Shown here: positions 18,435 through 28,275 of the stretch, piece after piece
Position numbering within the stretch: position 1 is the first letter of the stretch
Layout of the letters: each line of letters starts with the position of its first letter
DNA from: Pontibacter korlensis
GTDB lineage: Bacteria > Bacteroidota > Bacteroidia > Cytophagales > Hymenobacteraceae
DNA length: 64,000 bases
Direction of reading: 5' to 3'
Assembly (NCBI RefSeq): GCF_000973725.1
Contig: NZ_CP009621.1
Coordinates: forward strand, 744,001-808,000
Made by a program: the position numbers and the translations under genes
The notes under the pieces: generated by a model
Database searches by the model: none
What the model was told of the DNA's origin: nothing
Seen by the model: only the letters and a program-made list of their open reading frames with translations

Positions 18435-19205
18435 CTACAGCTCTCTTATCCAAATATTACGGAAGCTGATAGGCTCACTTGGGTCGCCATGTGACTGTAG
18501 CTTGATCGGGGCAGGGCCGTGCTTTTTATAAGACGGTTTACCAATGTACTGTGTAGGCCCCAACAGCTCCACGTTATTCTGCACAAGTACACCATTGAAC
18601 AGAACCGTTACCCGCGCAGGAGTTTTTACTGTACCATCAGCCTCGAAAGTAGGAGCCTTCCAGAAAATATCGTAGCTCTGCCATTCACCCGGCTTTTTGG
18701 CAGGGTTTGCCAGCGGAACAAACTGCTTGTATATACTTCCCGCCATCCCGTTCACATAAGTTTTGTTGTTGTAGGAATCCAGCACCTGCAGCTCATACCC
18801 TGCATCGCCTTTTCCTGTAGAGGCCAGAAACACACCACTGTTACCTCTGGACTGTCCTTCAAGGTTAATGTTTGCAGGGATGCGCCATTCTATGTGTAAC
18901 TGGTAATCTGTAAAAGCTTTCTTGGTTTCGATGTTTCCGGTTTTCTTGTTTACCGTCAGCACGCCGTCAGCCACCGTCCACTGTGCTGGTTTTGTCCTGT
19001 CATCGGCCATCACCCATTGGTCAAGGTTTTTTCCGTCAAACAGAACGATAGCATCTGCCGGTGCCTCTATGCGCACCTCCCCTGGCTTTACAAGCTTAGG
19101 TACTGGCTCCCAAACCTCTGTATCTTCTGGCTTAGCTTTCTGCTGTGCCTGCACCGCAAAGAAACTACCGGCTAACAGGGTGGTAAGTAAGGCTTTCTTT
19201 ATCAT
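18435..19205 (-). CDS. DUF1080 / 3-keto-disaccharide hydrolase-type protein
   Basis: A 256-residue exported protein with a signal peptide ending near VQAQ (21). The single DUF1080 (PF06439) concanavalin-like sandwich runs from IVLFDGKNLDQWV (about 53-65) through SRGNSGVFL and YELQVLDSY to ISFRNIWIREL. The Pfam family is named 3-keto-disaccharide hydrolase; members are reported to cleave C3-oxidised glycosides. This fits its place directly downstream of a GMC oxidoreductase and its small subunit, 65 bp from the latter, so the three are probably one transcription unit: oxidise a glycoside, then split the 3-keto product. This role is inferred from context. It is one of three DUF1080 genes in the window. 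Confidence 0.85.
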   Translation of the reverse strand: MIKKALLTTLLAGSFFAVQAQQKAKPEDTEVWEPVPKLVKPGEVRIEAPADAIVLFDGKNLDQWVMADDRTKPAQWTVADGVLTVNKKTGNIETKKAFTDYQLHIEWRIPANINLEGQSRGNSGVFLASTGKGDAGYELQVLDSYNNKTYVNGMAGSIYKQFVPLANPAKKPGEWQSYDIFWKAPTFEADGTVKTPARVTVLFNGVLVQNNVELLGPTQYIGKPSYKKHGPAPIKLQSHGDPSEPISFRNIWIREL

Positions 19206-19270
19206 GTTAGTGTTTATCAGCTTTATGTTTTGTGATGGAGAGTATACTAGGGCTATGTCAATTCAATCTC

Positions 19271-19939
19271 TTATGCACTGACATTATACCGTATGCATTC
19301 TTTCAGCTCTTTTTCTGTGTAAGCCAGGTTATGTTGCTTCAGTACTTCCTCAGGAACTCCGTTCCACTGGTTCGGACGATTTCCTTGGTAGCCCAGGTCC
19401 TTAACGCCCATTTCGGAAGTGAAGAAGCCAGTTGCTGTAAGGTTGCGCATCAGGTTAAAGAAGGCAACACCCTTCTTCATTTCAGGCTTTGCCTTTTCAG
19501 GATAAGCAATGGCATCCACCATTTCTAGCTGCTGCTTTTCGCTGGCCTCTCTGAACGGCTTGTTGTACCGGTTCATGCACTGTATATCCAACCACTTTAA
19601 TCCGCTGCGCATAGGAGTTTGATGCTCTGGCTTGTCCTTCACAATAAACTCGATAAAGTCAGGCACACCGGCATCGGATGCATTGCCACTCACTTCATCT
19701 TCCGGGATTATGATGTTTGCCAAAAGTGTTACAGTAGCCATCTCCTCCTTGGAAAAAAAGGTTTTGGATTTAACCTCCTCCAGGCGCGCGATCTCCTCAG
19801 GCATCATCCCTTTAGGGGATTCTGGCGACTCTATAACTTCAACAAGCTGTTCATCTGTTTTGCTATTGCAAGAGTCTAAGAGCAGTACTGAGGAAACTGT
19901 ACCTAACACAATAGCTTTAAAGGATTCTCTTCTGTCCAT
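19271..19939 (-). CDS. Gluconate 2-dehydrogenase subunit 3-type (hitchhiker) protein
   Basis: A 222-residue protein with an N-terminal twin-arginine-like leader (DRRESFKAIVLG) and a Cys at the end of the hydrophobic stretch (LLLDSC). Residues ~60-210 match the gluconate_2-dh3 family (PF13618): EMATVTLLANIIIPEDE, then FIEFIVKD and FFNLMRNLTATGFFTS. In FAD-dependent glucose, fructose and glucoside dehydrogenases this gamma subunit carries the Tat signal and drags the GMC catalytic subunit through the membrane. The GMC partner is immediately upstream (28-bp gap) and has no leader of its own, which supports that arrangement. Function is inferred from family and neighbour. Confidence 0.88.
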   Translation of the reverse strand: MDRRESFKAIVLGTVSSVLLLDSCNSKTDEQLVEVIESPESPKGMMPEEIARLEEVKSKTFFSKEEMATVTLLANIIIPEDEVSGNASDAGVPDFIEFIVKDKPEHQTPMRSGLKWLDIQCMNRYNKPFREASEKQQLEMVDAIAYPEKAKPEMKKGVAFFNLMRNLTATGFFTSEMGVKDLGYQGNRPNQWNGVPEEVLKQHNLAYTEKELKECIRYNVSA

Positions 19940-19967
19940 TTTGTATGACTTTAACTAAAGAGTGAGA

Positions 19968-21707
19968 CTAGAGATTTTGCTTCTTCATTTCATCAACTAT
20001 GTACTCAGACGCTCGCATAGACAGCGCCATGATAGTCCAGGTGATGTTCTTGTCGCCTTGCGATACGAACTGGCCACCGTCCACGCAGAATACATTTTTG
20101 CAATCGTGCGCCTGGCTCCACTTGTTCAGAGCTGATTTCTTAGGGTCATTCCCCATTCGTACGGTACCAGCTTCATGGATAATTTTACCAGGAGCTAACA
20201 GCCCCCAGTTATTGTGCGGCCCCGCATCACCACCCGAGGTAATAATGGCTCCCATTTCATGCATGATCTCTTTGAAAGTCTCATTCATGTGCTTGGCCTG
20301 GTTTATCTCATAATCCGAGTATTTTACATTGAACCGCAGCACAGGTATACCATACTTATCAACCACATTAGGGTCTATCTCGCAGTAGTTGCTTTCAAAA
20401 GCGATGGCTTCTCCGCGCCCAGCCATACCTATACTGGCACCATACATAAATCGGTAGTCTTCTTTCAGAGACTTACCATAGCCACCTGCCTCCTGAGTCT
20501 TACCATGCATTTGCAGTTTGCCGTTCACGTTTTCTATACCCCAACCAAAGCCATAAGCCGGTTGTTGCATACCTCCCCAGTACTCTATATGATAACCTCT
20601 TGGGAAGTCAAGTTTCTTGTTGTCCAGCCACCAAGGAGTGTACACGTGCATTCCTCCAACGCCATCTTCATTGTAGCGCTTGCGGCCCATAAGTTGTGGC
20701 AGTACACCACTAACAGAAGCACCAGTTGAGTCGTGCAGGTATTTACCAACTACATCACTTGAGTTTGCCAAACCATTCGGGTGGCGCTGAGACACTGAGT
20801 TAAGTAAAAGACGGGCACTTTCGCAGGCACTTGCTGCCAGTATAACTACACGTCCATCAATCTGATAGTCTAGCATGTCCAATGTATCCACATAAGATAC
20901 ACCTGTTGCCAACCCCTCAGAGTTTGTTATCACTTCACGCGCCATTGCGTGTGGAATTACATCCAGGTTGCCGGTAGCAATGGCTGGTTTTATAAGGCAG
21001 GATGATGAGGAGAAGTCTGCATAGGCTTTACAGCTACGCCCGCACTGAGCGCAGTAAAAACACTGCCCTCTCTCATCGTTGATTTTTTGTGTAAGTACAG
21101 AAAGCCGTGAGGGTATAACAGGAACACCAATACCCGTAGCCGCTTTCTTGATCATGAGTTCATGCAGACGGGGCAATGGCGGCGGCAGGAAAATTCCATC
21201 CGGTTCATCTTCCAAGCCTTCGTTGGTACCAAAGATACCTATCAGCCTGTCTACCTTATCATAGAATGGTTTTACGTCTTCATAGCCGATAGGCCAATCT
21301 TCGCCCAATCCATCTATACTTTTATGCTTAAAGTCTTTGGGCCCAAAACGGAGCGATATTCTACCCCAATGGTTTGTTCTTCCTCCCAACATGCGGGCTC
21401 TGAACCAATCCCACTCCGTTCCTTCGGCCTTTGTGTAAGGTTCGCCATCTATGTCCCATCCCCAATAGCAACCATCAAAGTCGCCGAATGGCCTGAATTT
21501 GGTACCAGCTCCTCTTCTTGGAGAGTCCCATGGGTTCTTTAATTGTGCTGAGTCAGTAGCAGGGTCATACATGGGACCTGCCTCAAGCATGCATACTTTT
21601 AAGCCGGCATTAGCTAAAACATAAGCCGCCATGCCACCTCCGGCTCCAGAGCCGACTATTACAGCATCATATTTTTTTGCTTGTTTTTTAACTTGGAAAT
21701 CATCCAT
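19968..21707 (-). CDS. GMC-family FAD oxidoreductase (glucoside dehydrogenase-like)
   Basis: A 579-residue protein with no signal peptide. The Rossmann FAD motif GSGAGGG is at 19-25 and LEAGP at 41-45; the C-terminal GMC signature HEAGTVRMG and the closing CVDGG...NITWTIMALS carry the active-site region. Cysteines C216, C219, C222 and C226 (QCFYCAQCGRSC) form a tight cluster in the position where fructose and glucose dehydrogenase large subunits bind an Fe-S cluster, so an electron relay is plausible. It likely oxidises a sugar hydroxyl, perhaps C3 of a glycoside, passing electrons to a cytochrome. Followed by the hitchhiker subunit and a DUF1080 gene. A terminator-like hairpin separates it from susD upstream. 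Confidence 0.9.
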   Translation of the reverse strand: MDDFQVKKQAKKYDAVIVGSGAGGGMAAYVLANAGLKVCMLEAGPMYDPATDSAQLKNPWDSPRRGAGTKFRPFGDFDGCYWGWDIDGEPYTKAEGTEWDWFRARMLGGRTNHWGRISLRFGPKDFKHKSIDGLGEDWPIGYEDVKPFYDKVDRLIGIFGTNEGLEDEPDGIFLPPPLPRLHELMIKKAATGIGVPVIPSRLSVLTQKINDERGQCFYCAQCGRSCKAYADFSSSSCLIKPAIATGNLDVIPHAMAREVITNSEGLATGVSYVDTLDMLDYQIDGRVVILAASACESARLLLNSVSQRHPNGLANSSDVVGKYLHDSTGASVSGVLPQLMGRKRYNEDGVGGMHVYTPWWLDNKKLDFPRGYHIEYWGGMQQPAYGFGWGIENVNGKLQMHGKTQEAGGYGKSLKEDYRFMYGASIGMAGRGEAIAFESNYCEIDPNVVDKYGIPVLRFNVKYSDYEINQAKHMNETFKEIMHEMGAIITSGGDAGPHNNWGLLAPGKIIHEAGTVRMGNDPKKSALNKWSQAHDCKNVFCVDGGQFVSQGDKNITWTIMALSMRASEYIVDEMKKQNL

Positions 21708-21784
21708 AGGAAGAAGGTTTGTACTAAGGGTGAAGAAGCATAAAGAGGCAGTTCTTACCTTCAGGGGCTCTGCTAAGATTTTAT

Positions 21785-21827
21785 AACCTTAGAGGATGTT
21801 CTGTATCTCCGAACACCCCCTAAGGTT
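21785..21827 (-). terminator. Hairpin terminator after second susD
   Basis: AACCTTAG pairs with CTAAGGTT, with an inner TGTTC/GAACA stem, and an AT-rich ATAAAAT tail follows on the minus strand. It separates the SusC/SusD pair from the downstream GMC operon and may act as a partial terminator. Confidence 0.7.
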
Positions 21828-21910
21828 AATAGAGTTAAAAGGTGGCTTTTAAAGCCTGTTCAATTCTGGATTACATTTGTCTCAGTCATAATTTGACTGA
21901 TTTGGAAGAA

Positions 21911-23497
21911 TTAATAGCCTGGGTTCTGTGCTCCTAAGCTTGGGTTTCTCTGTCTTTCAGCCTCAGGGATTGGGAACAGCAGGTGCTTCTCCTCAAACAC
22001 TTTGCCCCAGTTATTAGCGTGGCCAACCAGGTCTACAAAGTCTATTTCTCCTCGGTTGTTAGCTGATGTCTCAGGATACTTTCTGGTTCTGATCATATCA
22101 AACCACAGTCTGAACTCAAACACCAGTTCTCTGTATCGCTCCTCCCATACTTCCTCTACAAACTCATCTGGAGACATAGCGGCTAGTTCATTTCTGATCT
22201 GCTCTGGGTCCTGCTTCCAATAGGCTCTGCTTTTAACCTGTGCCAAGTAGTTTACCGCATCGGCAGTAACACCCTGAGATCTTGCTTTTGCCTCAGCCGC
22301 AATCAACAGAACATCTGAATAGCTATACATAACCACATCTTTTCCAGAGCTGGCAGTTTCAAACATCGCCTCGTCATCGTGCCAAAAGTATGGAGAAGGC
22401 TCAAACGTTTCTACTTCTCCGTTCTCTAAGGTCAGGGTAGTATGGTAATACTGCTTCTCCTGAACTCTCAGGTCATTCTCAGGATCGTAGCCCCACAAAA
22501 ACTGATTAACAGGCTGGTAAGCACCATTTGTCAAAGCGTAGGCTACATGCTGCGCCATTGAAACAGGGTATGACCACTGCGGATAAGAGTTATCAGCTAT
22601 ACCTACTGCGTACTCATGGAAGAAAACATACTCATTAGCTGATGCATCTCCCTGGCGAAGCTTATTGTAGGCACTGTTTTGTGGCACCACGTTTCCGCTA
22701 GCATCTCTGCCGTGCGTTGTAAGGCTATAGGCACCACTGTTTATAACTAGTTCCGCCATAGCTGCAGCATCAGCATATCTGTCTTCCTGCAGAGGATATC
22801 CGCTCATGGTCAGGTATACATCAGCCAGTAAAGTGGCTGCAGCACCTCTTGTTACACGGTTTCCATTGTTTGCCATAGAGACCTCAGCAAGACCTCCTTC
22901 GTTAACTGCAAACTTCAGATCCTCTTCGATCAAGTTGTAAACCTCTTTAACTGAGTTTTTTTCGACATAGAGGTTGTCAAGCGACTCGTAAGGTTCTGTT
23001 ACAACAGGCACTTCGCCGAACATGCGTACCAAATAGAAGTAAGCATAACCTCTGAAGAACCTGGCCTCGGCAGAAAGACGGTTCTTTTCTGCATCAGTTA
23101 AGCCCGGCGTTGTCGGGATGTTCTTGATAGCATTGTTTGCTCTGGAGATGCCTCTGTAAAGGTCATCCCAAATACCTCCCAGATAACCATTCAGGTTGTT
23201 GCCGTTTAGAGTTAACTGCTGAGCGTGCTGTACGTGCACCTCCTGCCCTTTATACTCGTTGTCGAAGAAGCCTGACATGTAGTTGCCTATGATGGCTTCC
23301 GCACCACCGTATACACCTCCATCGAATAGCTGAGGCACCCCGTTTCTATACAAAGAGTTTACAGCGTTATAGGCGTGAGCTGGCAATGTAAAATTCTGGT
23401 TGGCACTCAATTCGTCCCTAGGTACCTCCTCCAGGAAGTCTTCGCAGGAAAAGCAAGTGAGTCCTGCTAACAATATGAATATTCTAAACCTTTTCAT
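21911..23497 (-). CDS. SusD/RagB-family glycan-binding lipoprotein (second)
   Basis: A 528-residue lipoprotein with leader MKRFRIFILLAGLTC and lipobox CFSC (C18). The mature start EDFLEEVPRDELSANQNF is the classic SusD/RagB N-terminus, RGYAYFYLVRMFGEVPVV is the conserved TPR core, and LFPIPEAERQRNPSLGAQNPGY the usual C-terminus. It caps the SusC barrel 21 bp upstream and binds a carbohydrate at the cell surface. It belongs to the main SusD branch, whereas the other SusD in this window belongs to the SusD-like_2 branch, so the two systems were not made by a local duplication. Confidence 0.95.
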   Translation of the reverse strand: MKRFRIFILLAGLTCFSCEDFLEEVPRDELSANQNFTLPAHAYNAVNSLYRNGVPQLFDGGVYGGAEAIIGNYMSGFFDNEYKGQEVHVQHAQQLTLNGNNLNGYLGGIWDDLYRGISRANNAIKNIPTTPGLTDAEKNRLSAEARFFRGYAYFYLVRMFGEVPVVTEPYESLDNLYVEKNSVKEVYNLIEEDLKFAVNEGGLAEVSMANNGNRVTRGAAATLLADVYLTMSGYPLQEDRYADAAAMAELVINSGAYSLTTHGRDASGNVVPQNSAYNKLRQGDASANEYVFFHEYAVGIADNSYPQWSYPVSMAQHVAYALTNGAYQPVNQFLWGYDPENDLRVQEKQYYHTTLTLENGEVETFEPSPYFWHDDEAMFETASSGKDVVMYSYSDVLLIAAEAKARSQGVTADAVNYLAQVKSRAYWKQDPEQIRNELAAMSPDEFVEEVWEERYRELVFEFRLWFDMIRTRKYPETSANNRGEIDFVDLVGHANNWGKVFEEKHLLFPIPEAERQRNPSLGAQNPGY

Positions 23498-23518
23498 TTC
23501 TCTATCTCTTTAAATCAT

Positions 23519-26500
23519 TTAGAATTTTACATTCAATCCTAATGTGTAAGTTCTTGGTCTAGGATACTGGAAGAAGAAGATATTCTGCCCCCACTGGTCT
23601 CCACCCCAAGAGGTAGCTTCCGGATCATATCCCTGGAAATCATCTGAATGAATAACAAAGGCATTCTGAACACTAGCATACACACGCAGCGCCTTTAGAT
23701 TCAGCGATGGCAGGAATGTGTTGTCAAAGTTGTACCCAAGTGAAATCAGGTTACCTCTGATATAAGAACCATCTGCTACCCAACGGCTGTCGATCTCACT
23801 GTTCTGTCCAGCATAAGCCTGGTTTCTGATTTCCTGAACCATAGTGTTTTGGTTTTCAGGCGTCCAACCTTCTGTCAGGATAGTGCGCAGACCGTTCGCG
23901 ATACCAGACCTGTCTTCAGTAGAGTGGTAGAACTGCTGTAAGATGTCAACCCCGGACACAAACTGCAGGTCAACTGCCAAGTCAAAGCTCTTATAGCGGA
24001 AGTTGTTAATAAAGCTACCTGACCAGTCAGGAAGGCCTTTACCCAGGATGGACTTCTCAGTTGCACGCTTTGCTTCGCCTGGTACTGCACCAACTCTTGC
24101 TGCTTCTTCGGCTTCATCAGTTCCCCAAACACCAAGGCGCTCATAACCCCAGAAGGAGGCAACTGACTCACCTACACGCAGAATTGTCTGGCTACCGGAT
24201 ACCCACCATGGTCCTGGCTCGATGTCCTCGTCATTCTCTCCTAGCTTCTCAATTCTGTTCTTGTTGTAGTTGAAGTTAAGGGTAGAGGTCCAGCTGAAGT
24301 TATTGTTCTCAATATTGGTTGTAGTAATGAGTGCCTCTATACCTCTGTTAGACACCGAACCGATATTGTCTCTCACAGACGCAAAGCCTGTTGTATGCGG
24401 AATAGGTCTGTCTAGCAACAGGTCAGTTGTCAGCTTGTAGTAGTAGTCAAACTCTACTCCTACTCTGTGGTTGAACAGACGCGTGTTGAAACCTATGTCG
24501 AACTGCTTTGTTCTTTCCCATTTCAGGTTAGGGTTTGGCATTCTGTTCTGGAAACTCGCTGTTTGCCTGTTTCCGCCAATCAGTACTGTACCAGAAGACA
24601 CTGTAGCTAAAGACTGATAGGTAGGAATTTCTGTGTTACCTGTCACACCATAGCTTGTTCTTAGTTTGAACTCATTAAGAGCGCCAACATTCTGCAGGAA
24701 AGGTTCATTAGAAATTACCCAACCTAAGCCAACAGATGGGAAGAAGCCGTACTTATTATTCTCTCCAAAACGGGATGAACCATCAACCCTACCTGTTAAA
24801 GTAAGCAGGTATTTGTCTTTGTAAGTATAGCCTCCGCGTACGAAGTAAGAGTTCATAGACCATTTATCGTAGTCAGACTGAGGTGCTCCTGGCTGGCTGG
24901 CAGATTGAATTTGGTTATACTTAAAGAAGTCGTCAGCAAATCCTCTGGCTTCTACAGAAGTAGATTGATAAGTACGTTCCTGCCAGCTTAAACCTAGCAC
25001 AGAGTTTATTCTATGATCCCCTATCTCTTTATTGTAAGACAAGAAAGTTTCTTCCTGCCAATAGTTAACCTTCTGGTCTGCCAAGTATGCTCTGCCCAGC
25101 GGAGAAGAAATGTTCAGCAGGTCAGTTGGGTAATATTCCCTGAAGTTACGGTCATGTCTGTCAAAACCGAATTGCGTTCTAAGGTCAAGTCCAGGCAGCA
25201 GGTGGAACGTCAGGTAAGTATTACCAAAGAGCTGTGTTCTGTCTCTCAGGCGCTCCTGCGTTTCCAGTACATGCACTGGGTTAGCCATACCTTCTAGGTT
25301 GTAGGCATCACTTATCAAGCTGCTATTGCTCCAGGTACCATCCGGGAATTTTACCGGGAAGATCGGAGGCATCTCAATCATAGTTCGTCGCGGCATTTGA
25401 TGTCCGCCACCTTCTTCAGCTTCGTTTTCCTTTGTATGGTTAACCAACAGGTTTACACCAAAAGAGAACCACTTTTTAGGATTTGCATCATAGGCAATTT
25501 TGCCGTTTACTCTTTCTAACCAGCTGTTCAGCATGATACCTTCCATTTTAGAATAATTCAGGAAAGTACCGAAAGAGGATTTATCAGCTCTTGTTTGGAA
25601 AGAAAGCTGGTGGTTATGCGATACAGCGGTGCGGGTTGCTTCGTCCTGCCAATCAGTGTCGTATAACGGGTTACCGCTAGCATCAAAAAGTCGTGGATCG
25701 TTTTTAGTGAACACAGGATTAGCGTCCGGTCTATACTTCGGCGTGTTTGCCATACCTGTTTCCACCACCTGTAACCACTCTTCAGCATTCAGCAGGTCCA
25801 TTTTCTTTCGAATCTGCCCAACGCTTACAAAGCCATCGTAGCCTACCACTACACCATCTGTCAGAGCTCCTCTGCGTGTTGTAACCAGGATAACCCCGTT
25901 AGCGCCGCGTGCTCCATAGATAGCAGTGGAGGAAGCATCCTTTAGCACTTCCATGCTTTCGATGTCATTAGGGTTCAGGAACTGTATGTCTTCCATCACC
26001 ACACCATCAACAACATATAGCGGGCTGGAAGAAGCATTCAAGGTTCCGACACCTCTGATAACTACGCGTGGGCTGCTGGTAGGGGAACCAGAGTTCAGTT
26101 TTACGTTTACACCCGCTACTCTACCCTGTAAGCCTTGAAGCGCGTTATTAACCGGGGCTTTTAAGAGTTCCTCAGAACTAACCACCCCCACAGAGCCAGT
26201 TACATCTGATTTTCTTTGTGTACCATATCCTACCACTACAACCTCATCAAGTGCTTTGGTATCGGCAGCCATGGTTACGTTAATTTCGCTCTGCCCATTA
26301 ATAGCAACTTCTTTCGTGGTAAAACCTATGTAAGAAAATACCAGGGTACCATTTCGATGCTCATCAGGTACATTCAAGTTAAAGTTACCGTCTGCGTTAG
26401 TGGAGGCACCGATACTTGTTCCTTTTACAATAACGGTTACACCTGGTAAAGGCGTACCGTTCTCGTCTCTTACAGTACCTCTTACCGCAATGTCGAACTT

Positions 26501-26707
26501 TGAAACAAAGTCTGCGCCTGCCCCTTTTTCTGAGACGAGGGCCGAAGGGAATACATTCAACTGAGTCTTCTCAGCTGCATAGCCTTGTGTGACGGAGATA
26601 CCTGCACACATTGTAACGGAGAGGATGCCAGCGCAGAGCCTTTGCCCCTTTCCTCTTACATAGCTACCATTAAACAAACCTGTAAAGTGGTGTTTCATAG
26701 GAATCAA
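23519..26707 (-). CDS. SusC/RagA TonB-dependent transporter (second)
   Basis: A 1062-residue outer-membrane receptor. The N-terminus is longer than usual, with a signal-like hydrophobic stretch at about 25-45 (ILSVTMCAGISVTQGYAAE) and a basic lead-in; a start at M4 is equally possible. Carboxypeptidase-like domain (VRGTVRDENGTPLPGVTVIV), TonB box region DEVVVVGYGTQ, plug with IRGVGTLNASSSPLYVVDG and SSTAIYGARGANGVILVTT, then barrel ending LGLNVKF. It pairs with the downstream SusD and imports oligosaccharides. The 540-bp upstream gap holds two copies of a motif also seen before the ROK gene, hinting at shared control. Confidence 0.95.
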   Translation of the reverse strand: MIPMKHHFTGLFNGSYVRGKGQRLCAGILSVTMCAGISVTQGYAAEKTQLNVFPSALVSEKGAGADFVSKFDIAVRGTVRDENGTPLPGVTVIVKGTSIGASTNADGNFNLNVPDEHRNGTLVFSYIGFTTKEVAINGQSEINVTMAADTKALDEVVVVGYGTQRKSDVTGSVGVVSSEELLKAPVNNALQGLQGRVAGVNVKLNSGSPTSSPRVVIRGVGTLNASSSPLYVVDGVVMEDIQFLNPNDIESMEVLKDASSTAIYGARGANGVILVTTRRGALTDGVVVGYDGFVSVGQIRKKMDLLNAEEWLQVVETGMANTPKYRPDANPVFTKNDPRLFDASGNPLYDTDWQDEATRTAVSHNHQLSFQTRADKSSFGTFLNYSKMEGIMLNSWLERVNGKIAYDANPKKWFSFGVNLLVNHTKENEAEEGGGHQMPRRTMIEMPPIFPVKFPDGTWSNSSLISDAYNLEGMANPVHVLETQERLRDRTQLFGNTYLTFHLLPGLDLRTQFGFDRHDRNFREYYPTDLLNISSPLGRAYLADQKVNYWQEETFLSYNKEIGDHRINSVLGLSWQERTYQSTSVEARGFADDFFKYNQIQSASQPGAPQSDYDKWSMNSYFVRGGYTYKDKYLLTLTGRVDGSSRFGENNKYGFFPSVGLGWVISNEPFLQNVGALNEFKLRTSYGVTGNTEIPTYQSLATVSSGTVLIGGNRQTASFQNRMPNPNLKWERTKQFDIGFNTRLFNHRVGVEFDYYYKLTTDLLLDRPIPHTTGFASVRDNIGSVSNRGIEALITTTNIENNNFSWTSTLNFNYNKNRIEKLGENDEDIEPGPWWVSGSQTILRVGESVASFWGYERLGVWGTDEAEEAARVGAVPGEAKRATEKSILGKGLPDWSGSFINNFRYKSFDLAVDLQFVSGVDILQQFYHSTEDRSGIANGLRTILTEGWTPENQNTMVQEIRNQAYAGQNSEIDSRWVADGSYIRGNLISLGYNFDNTFLPSLNLKALRVYASVQNAFVIHSDDFQGYDPEATSWGGDQWGQNIFFFQYPRPRTYTLGLNVKF

Positions 26708-27247
26708 TTTTCTTTAAAAGACAAAAACTTACGTTTACTAAATCGTTTTAGCAACACTATGAAGTCATATATTCGCTTTCACCTCAATGCTAAATTCAAA
26801 ATTGCTGTGGTGTCGGCTTATAGTTACTCAAATGCTCATCCCTGATACTAAATTCCAAGGGAACACAGAAGTGATTAATCAGATAAAAAAATTAAATATA
26901 CCTATCAAACACCTTGCTGAAAGGTTTTAGCCTATCATTTTATGATGTTTCTAAGCTTTGTTTGGTTTAAATTACCAAATTTAATTTTGAATTCAAATAT
27001 AAGGAGGACTTTTTTATAAAAAAAGTAAGTAGTCAATCATGTATTAAATCTTCTATATACGAAAAGCCAGAACTTAGGTTTAATAGTCTAGGAAGATTTA
27101 TCAGGAAAAGTGTTAGCAGGCTGTGTTATAGACGTAAACAGGAAACAAAACCTAGCATGAAGCTGGTATCAGCCATATTGACTGCTACAATATTGATTGT
27201 AGCTCTCCTTTTACAACTATAGTTTAGGAATGACCAATAGGAAAAGC
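26708..27247. promoter_or_regulatory. AT-rich control region upstream of second susC
   Basis: A 540-bp gap with no recognised gene. It holds two copies of the degenerate motif AAGTNNTNNATCA (26869-26881 and 27027-27039), also found twice before the ROK gene. TATATTTG on the minus strand (26995-27002) resembles a Bacteroidota -7 element, but no matching -33 box was found. A 21-codon hydrophobic ORF is at 27157-27222 (+) in a longer open frame that follows AAGGAGG at 27001; coding is doubtful. Confidence 0.45.
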
Positions 27248-28264
27248 TTATTTAACTCTAAGTTTAGGAACTCCCTCCTTTGTTATCTTAACAGGCTTGA
27301 TCCGACCTTCTGAGTCAAACTCCATTTTATCAATGCAGGTGACTCTATGGTTCGCATCCGTTTCTTCCAATGGTCTTCTGTGGTACACGATAAACCACTG
27401 ATCTTTTTCAGTGTTATGAATAACAGAGTGATGCCCGGCCCCTGTTGCGACCTCAGGGTCTTGCTTCAGTATGGTGTCTACTCGTTTGAACGGCCCAAGA
27501 GGTGAGTCACTGATAGCATAAGCTACACGATAATGCGGGCCTCCCCACCCGCCTTCAGACCACATGAAATAATACTTGCCGTCTTTACGGAACATGAATG
27601 GCCCTTCGACATATCCTTCTGGAGTGATTTCCTTAAAAGTAGTCCCATCCTCAAAAGGTATGAAACCTGTAAAACCGCTGTTTAGCTTTGCAATGTTACA
27701 GTGCTTCCACCCTCCATAAATTAGATAATATTGGCCGTCTTTATCTTTGAAAACAAATTGATCAATGGGTTGCGCACCATTATGAAACTGCCCAATAAGT
27801 GGCTTCCCAATGTGGTCTTTGAAAGGTCCGGCAGGATTATCGGCCACAGCCACTCCTATACCACCCAACTCGTTATTACTCTGTATGTCGTTGGCTCCGA
27901 AGAACAAGTAGTACTTCTTGTCCTTCTCAATTATAGATGGGGCCCACATGGCTTTATGCGCCCACTTTACACTAGCAGTATCTACAATTCTGCTATGCTT
28001 GATCCAGTTCACCAGGTCCGGTGAAGAGAATGCATCCATAAAAACCTGCTCCTCATATGGCGCAGAGTAAGTAGGATACACCCAATATTTATCTCCAAAA
28101 ATAATTCCCTCCGGGTCGGCGTACCACCCCGGGAAGATCGGATTACCTGAAGTCTTGCGGCTAGCTTCTTTTACAGAAGCCGCTGCACTTCGTTCTTTCT
28201 TATTCTGCGCATAAACCTGCAGATAAGTGCTAAACAATAGGCAAAGGACAAACAGTAATCTCAT
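27248..28264 (-). CDS. GH43-family glycosidase
   Basis: The frame is open upstream to an ATG at 28309, but the start at 28264 is preferred: it begins with a signal peptide (MRLLFVLCLLFSTYLQVYAQ) and avoids overlap with the preceding gene. The 338-residue product is a single five-bladed propeller. All three GH43 carboxylates are visible: base D50 (WYADPE), modulator D168 (QPIDQF) and acid E220 (YVEGPF). GH43 enzymes release arabinose, xylose or galactose from hemicelluloses and pectins; the substrate is not decided here. It follows the DUF1080 lipoprotein by 11 bp and is the last gene before the SusC control region. Confidence 0.92.
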   Translation of the reverse strand: MRLLFVLCLLFSTYLQVYAQNKKERSAAASVKEASRKTSGNPIFPGWYADPEGIIFGDKYWVYPTYSAPYEEQVFMDAFSSPDLVNWIKHSRIVDTASVKWAHKAMWAPSIIEKDKKYYLFFGANDIQSNNELGGIGVAVADNPAGPFKDHIGKPLIGQFHNGAQPIDQFVFKDKDGQYYLIYGGWKHCNIAKLNSGFTGFIPFEDGTTFKEITPEGYVEGPFMFRKDGKYYFMWSEGGWGGPHYRVAYAISDSPLGPFKRVDTILKQDPEVATGAGHHSVIHNTEKDQWFIVYHRRPLEETDANHRVTCIDKMEFDSEGRIKPVKITKEGVPKLRVK

Positions 28265-28275
28265 ATTTTCTAAAG

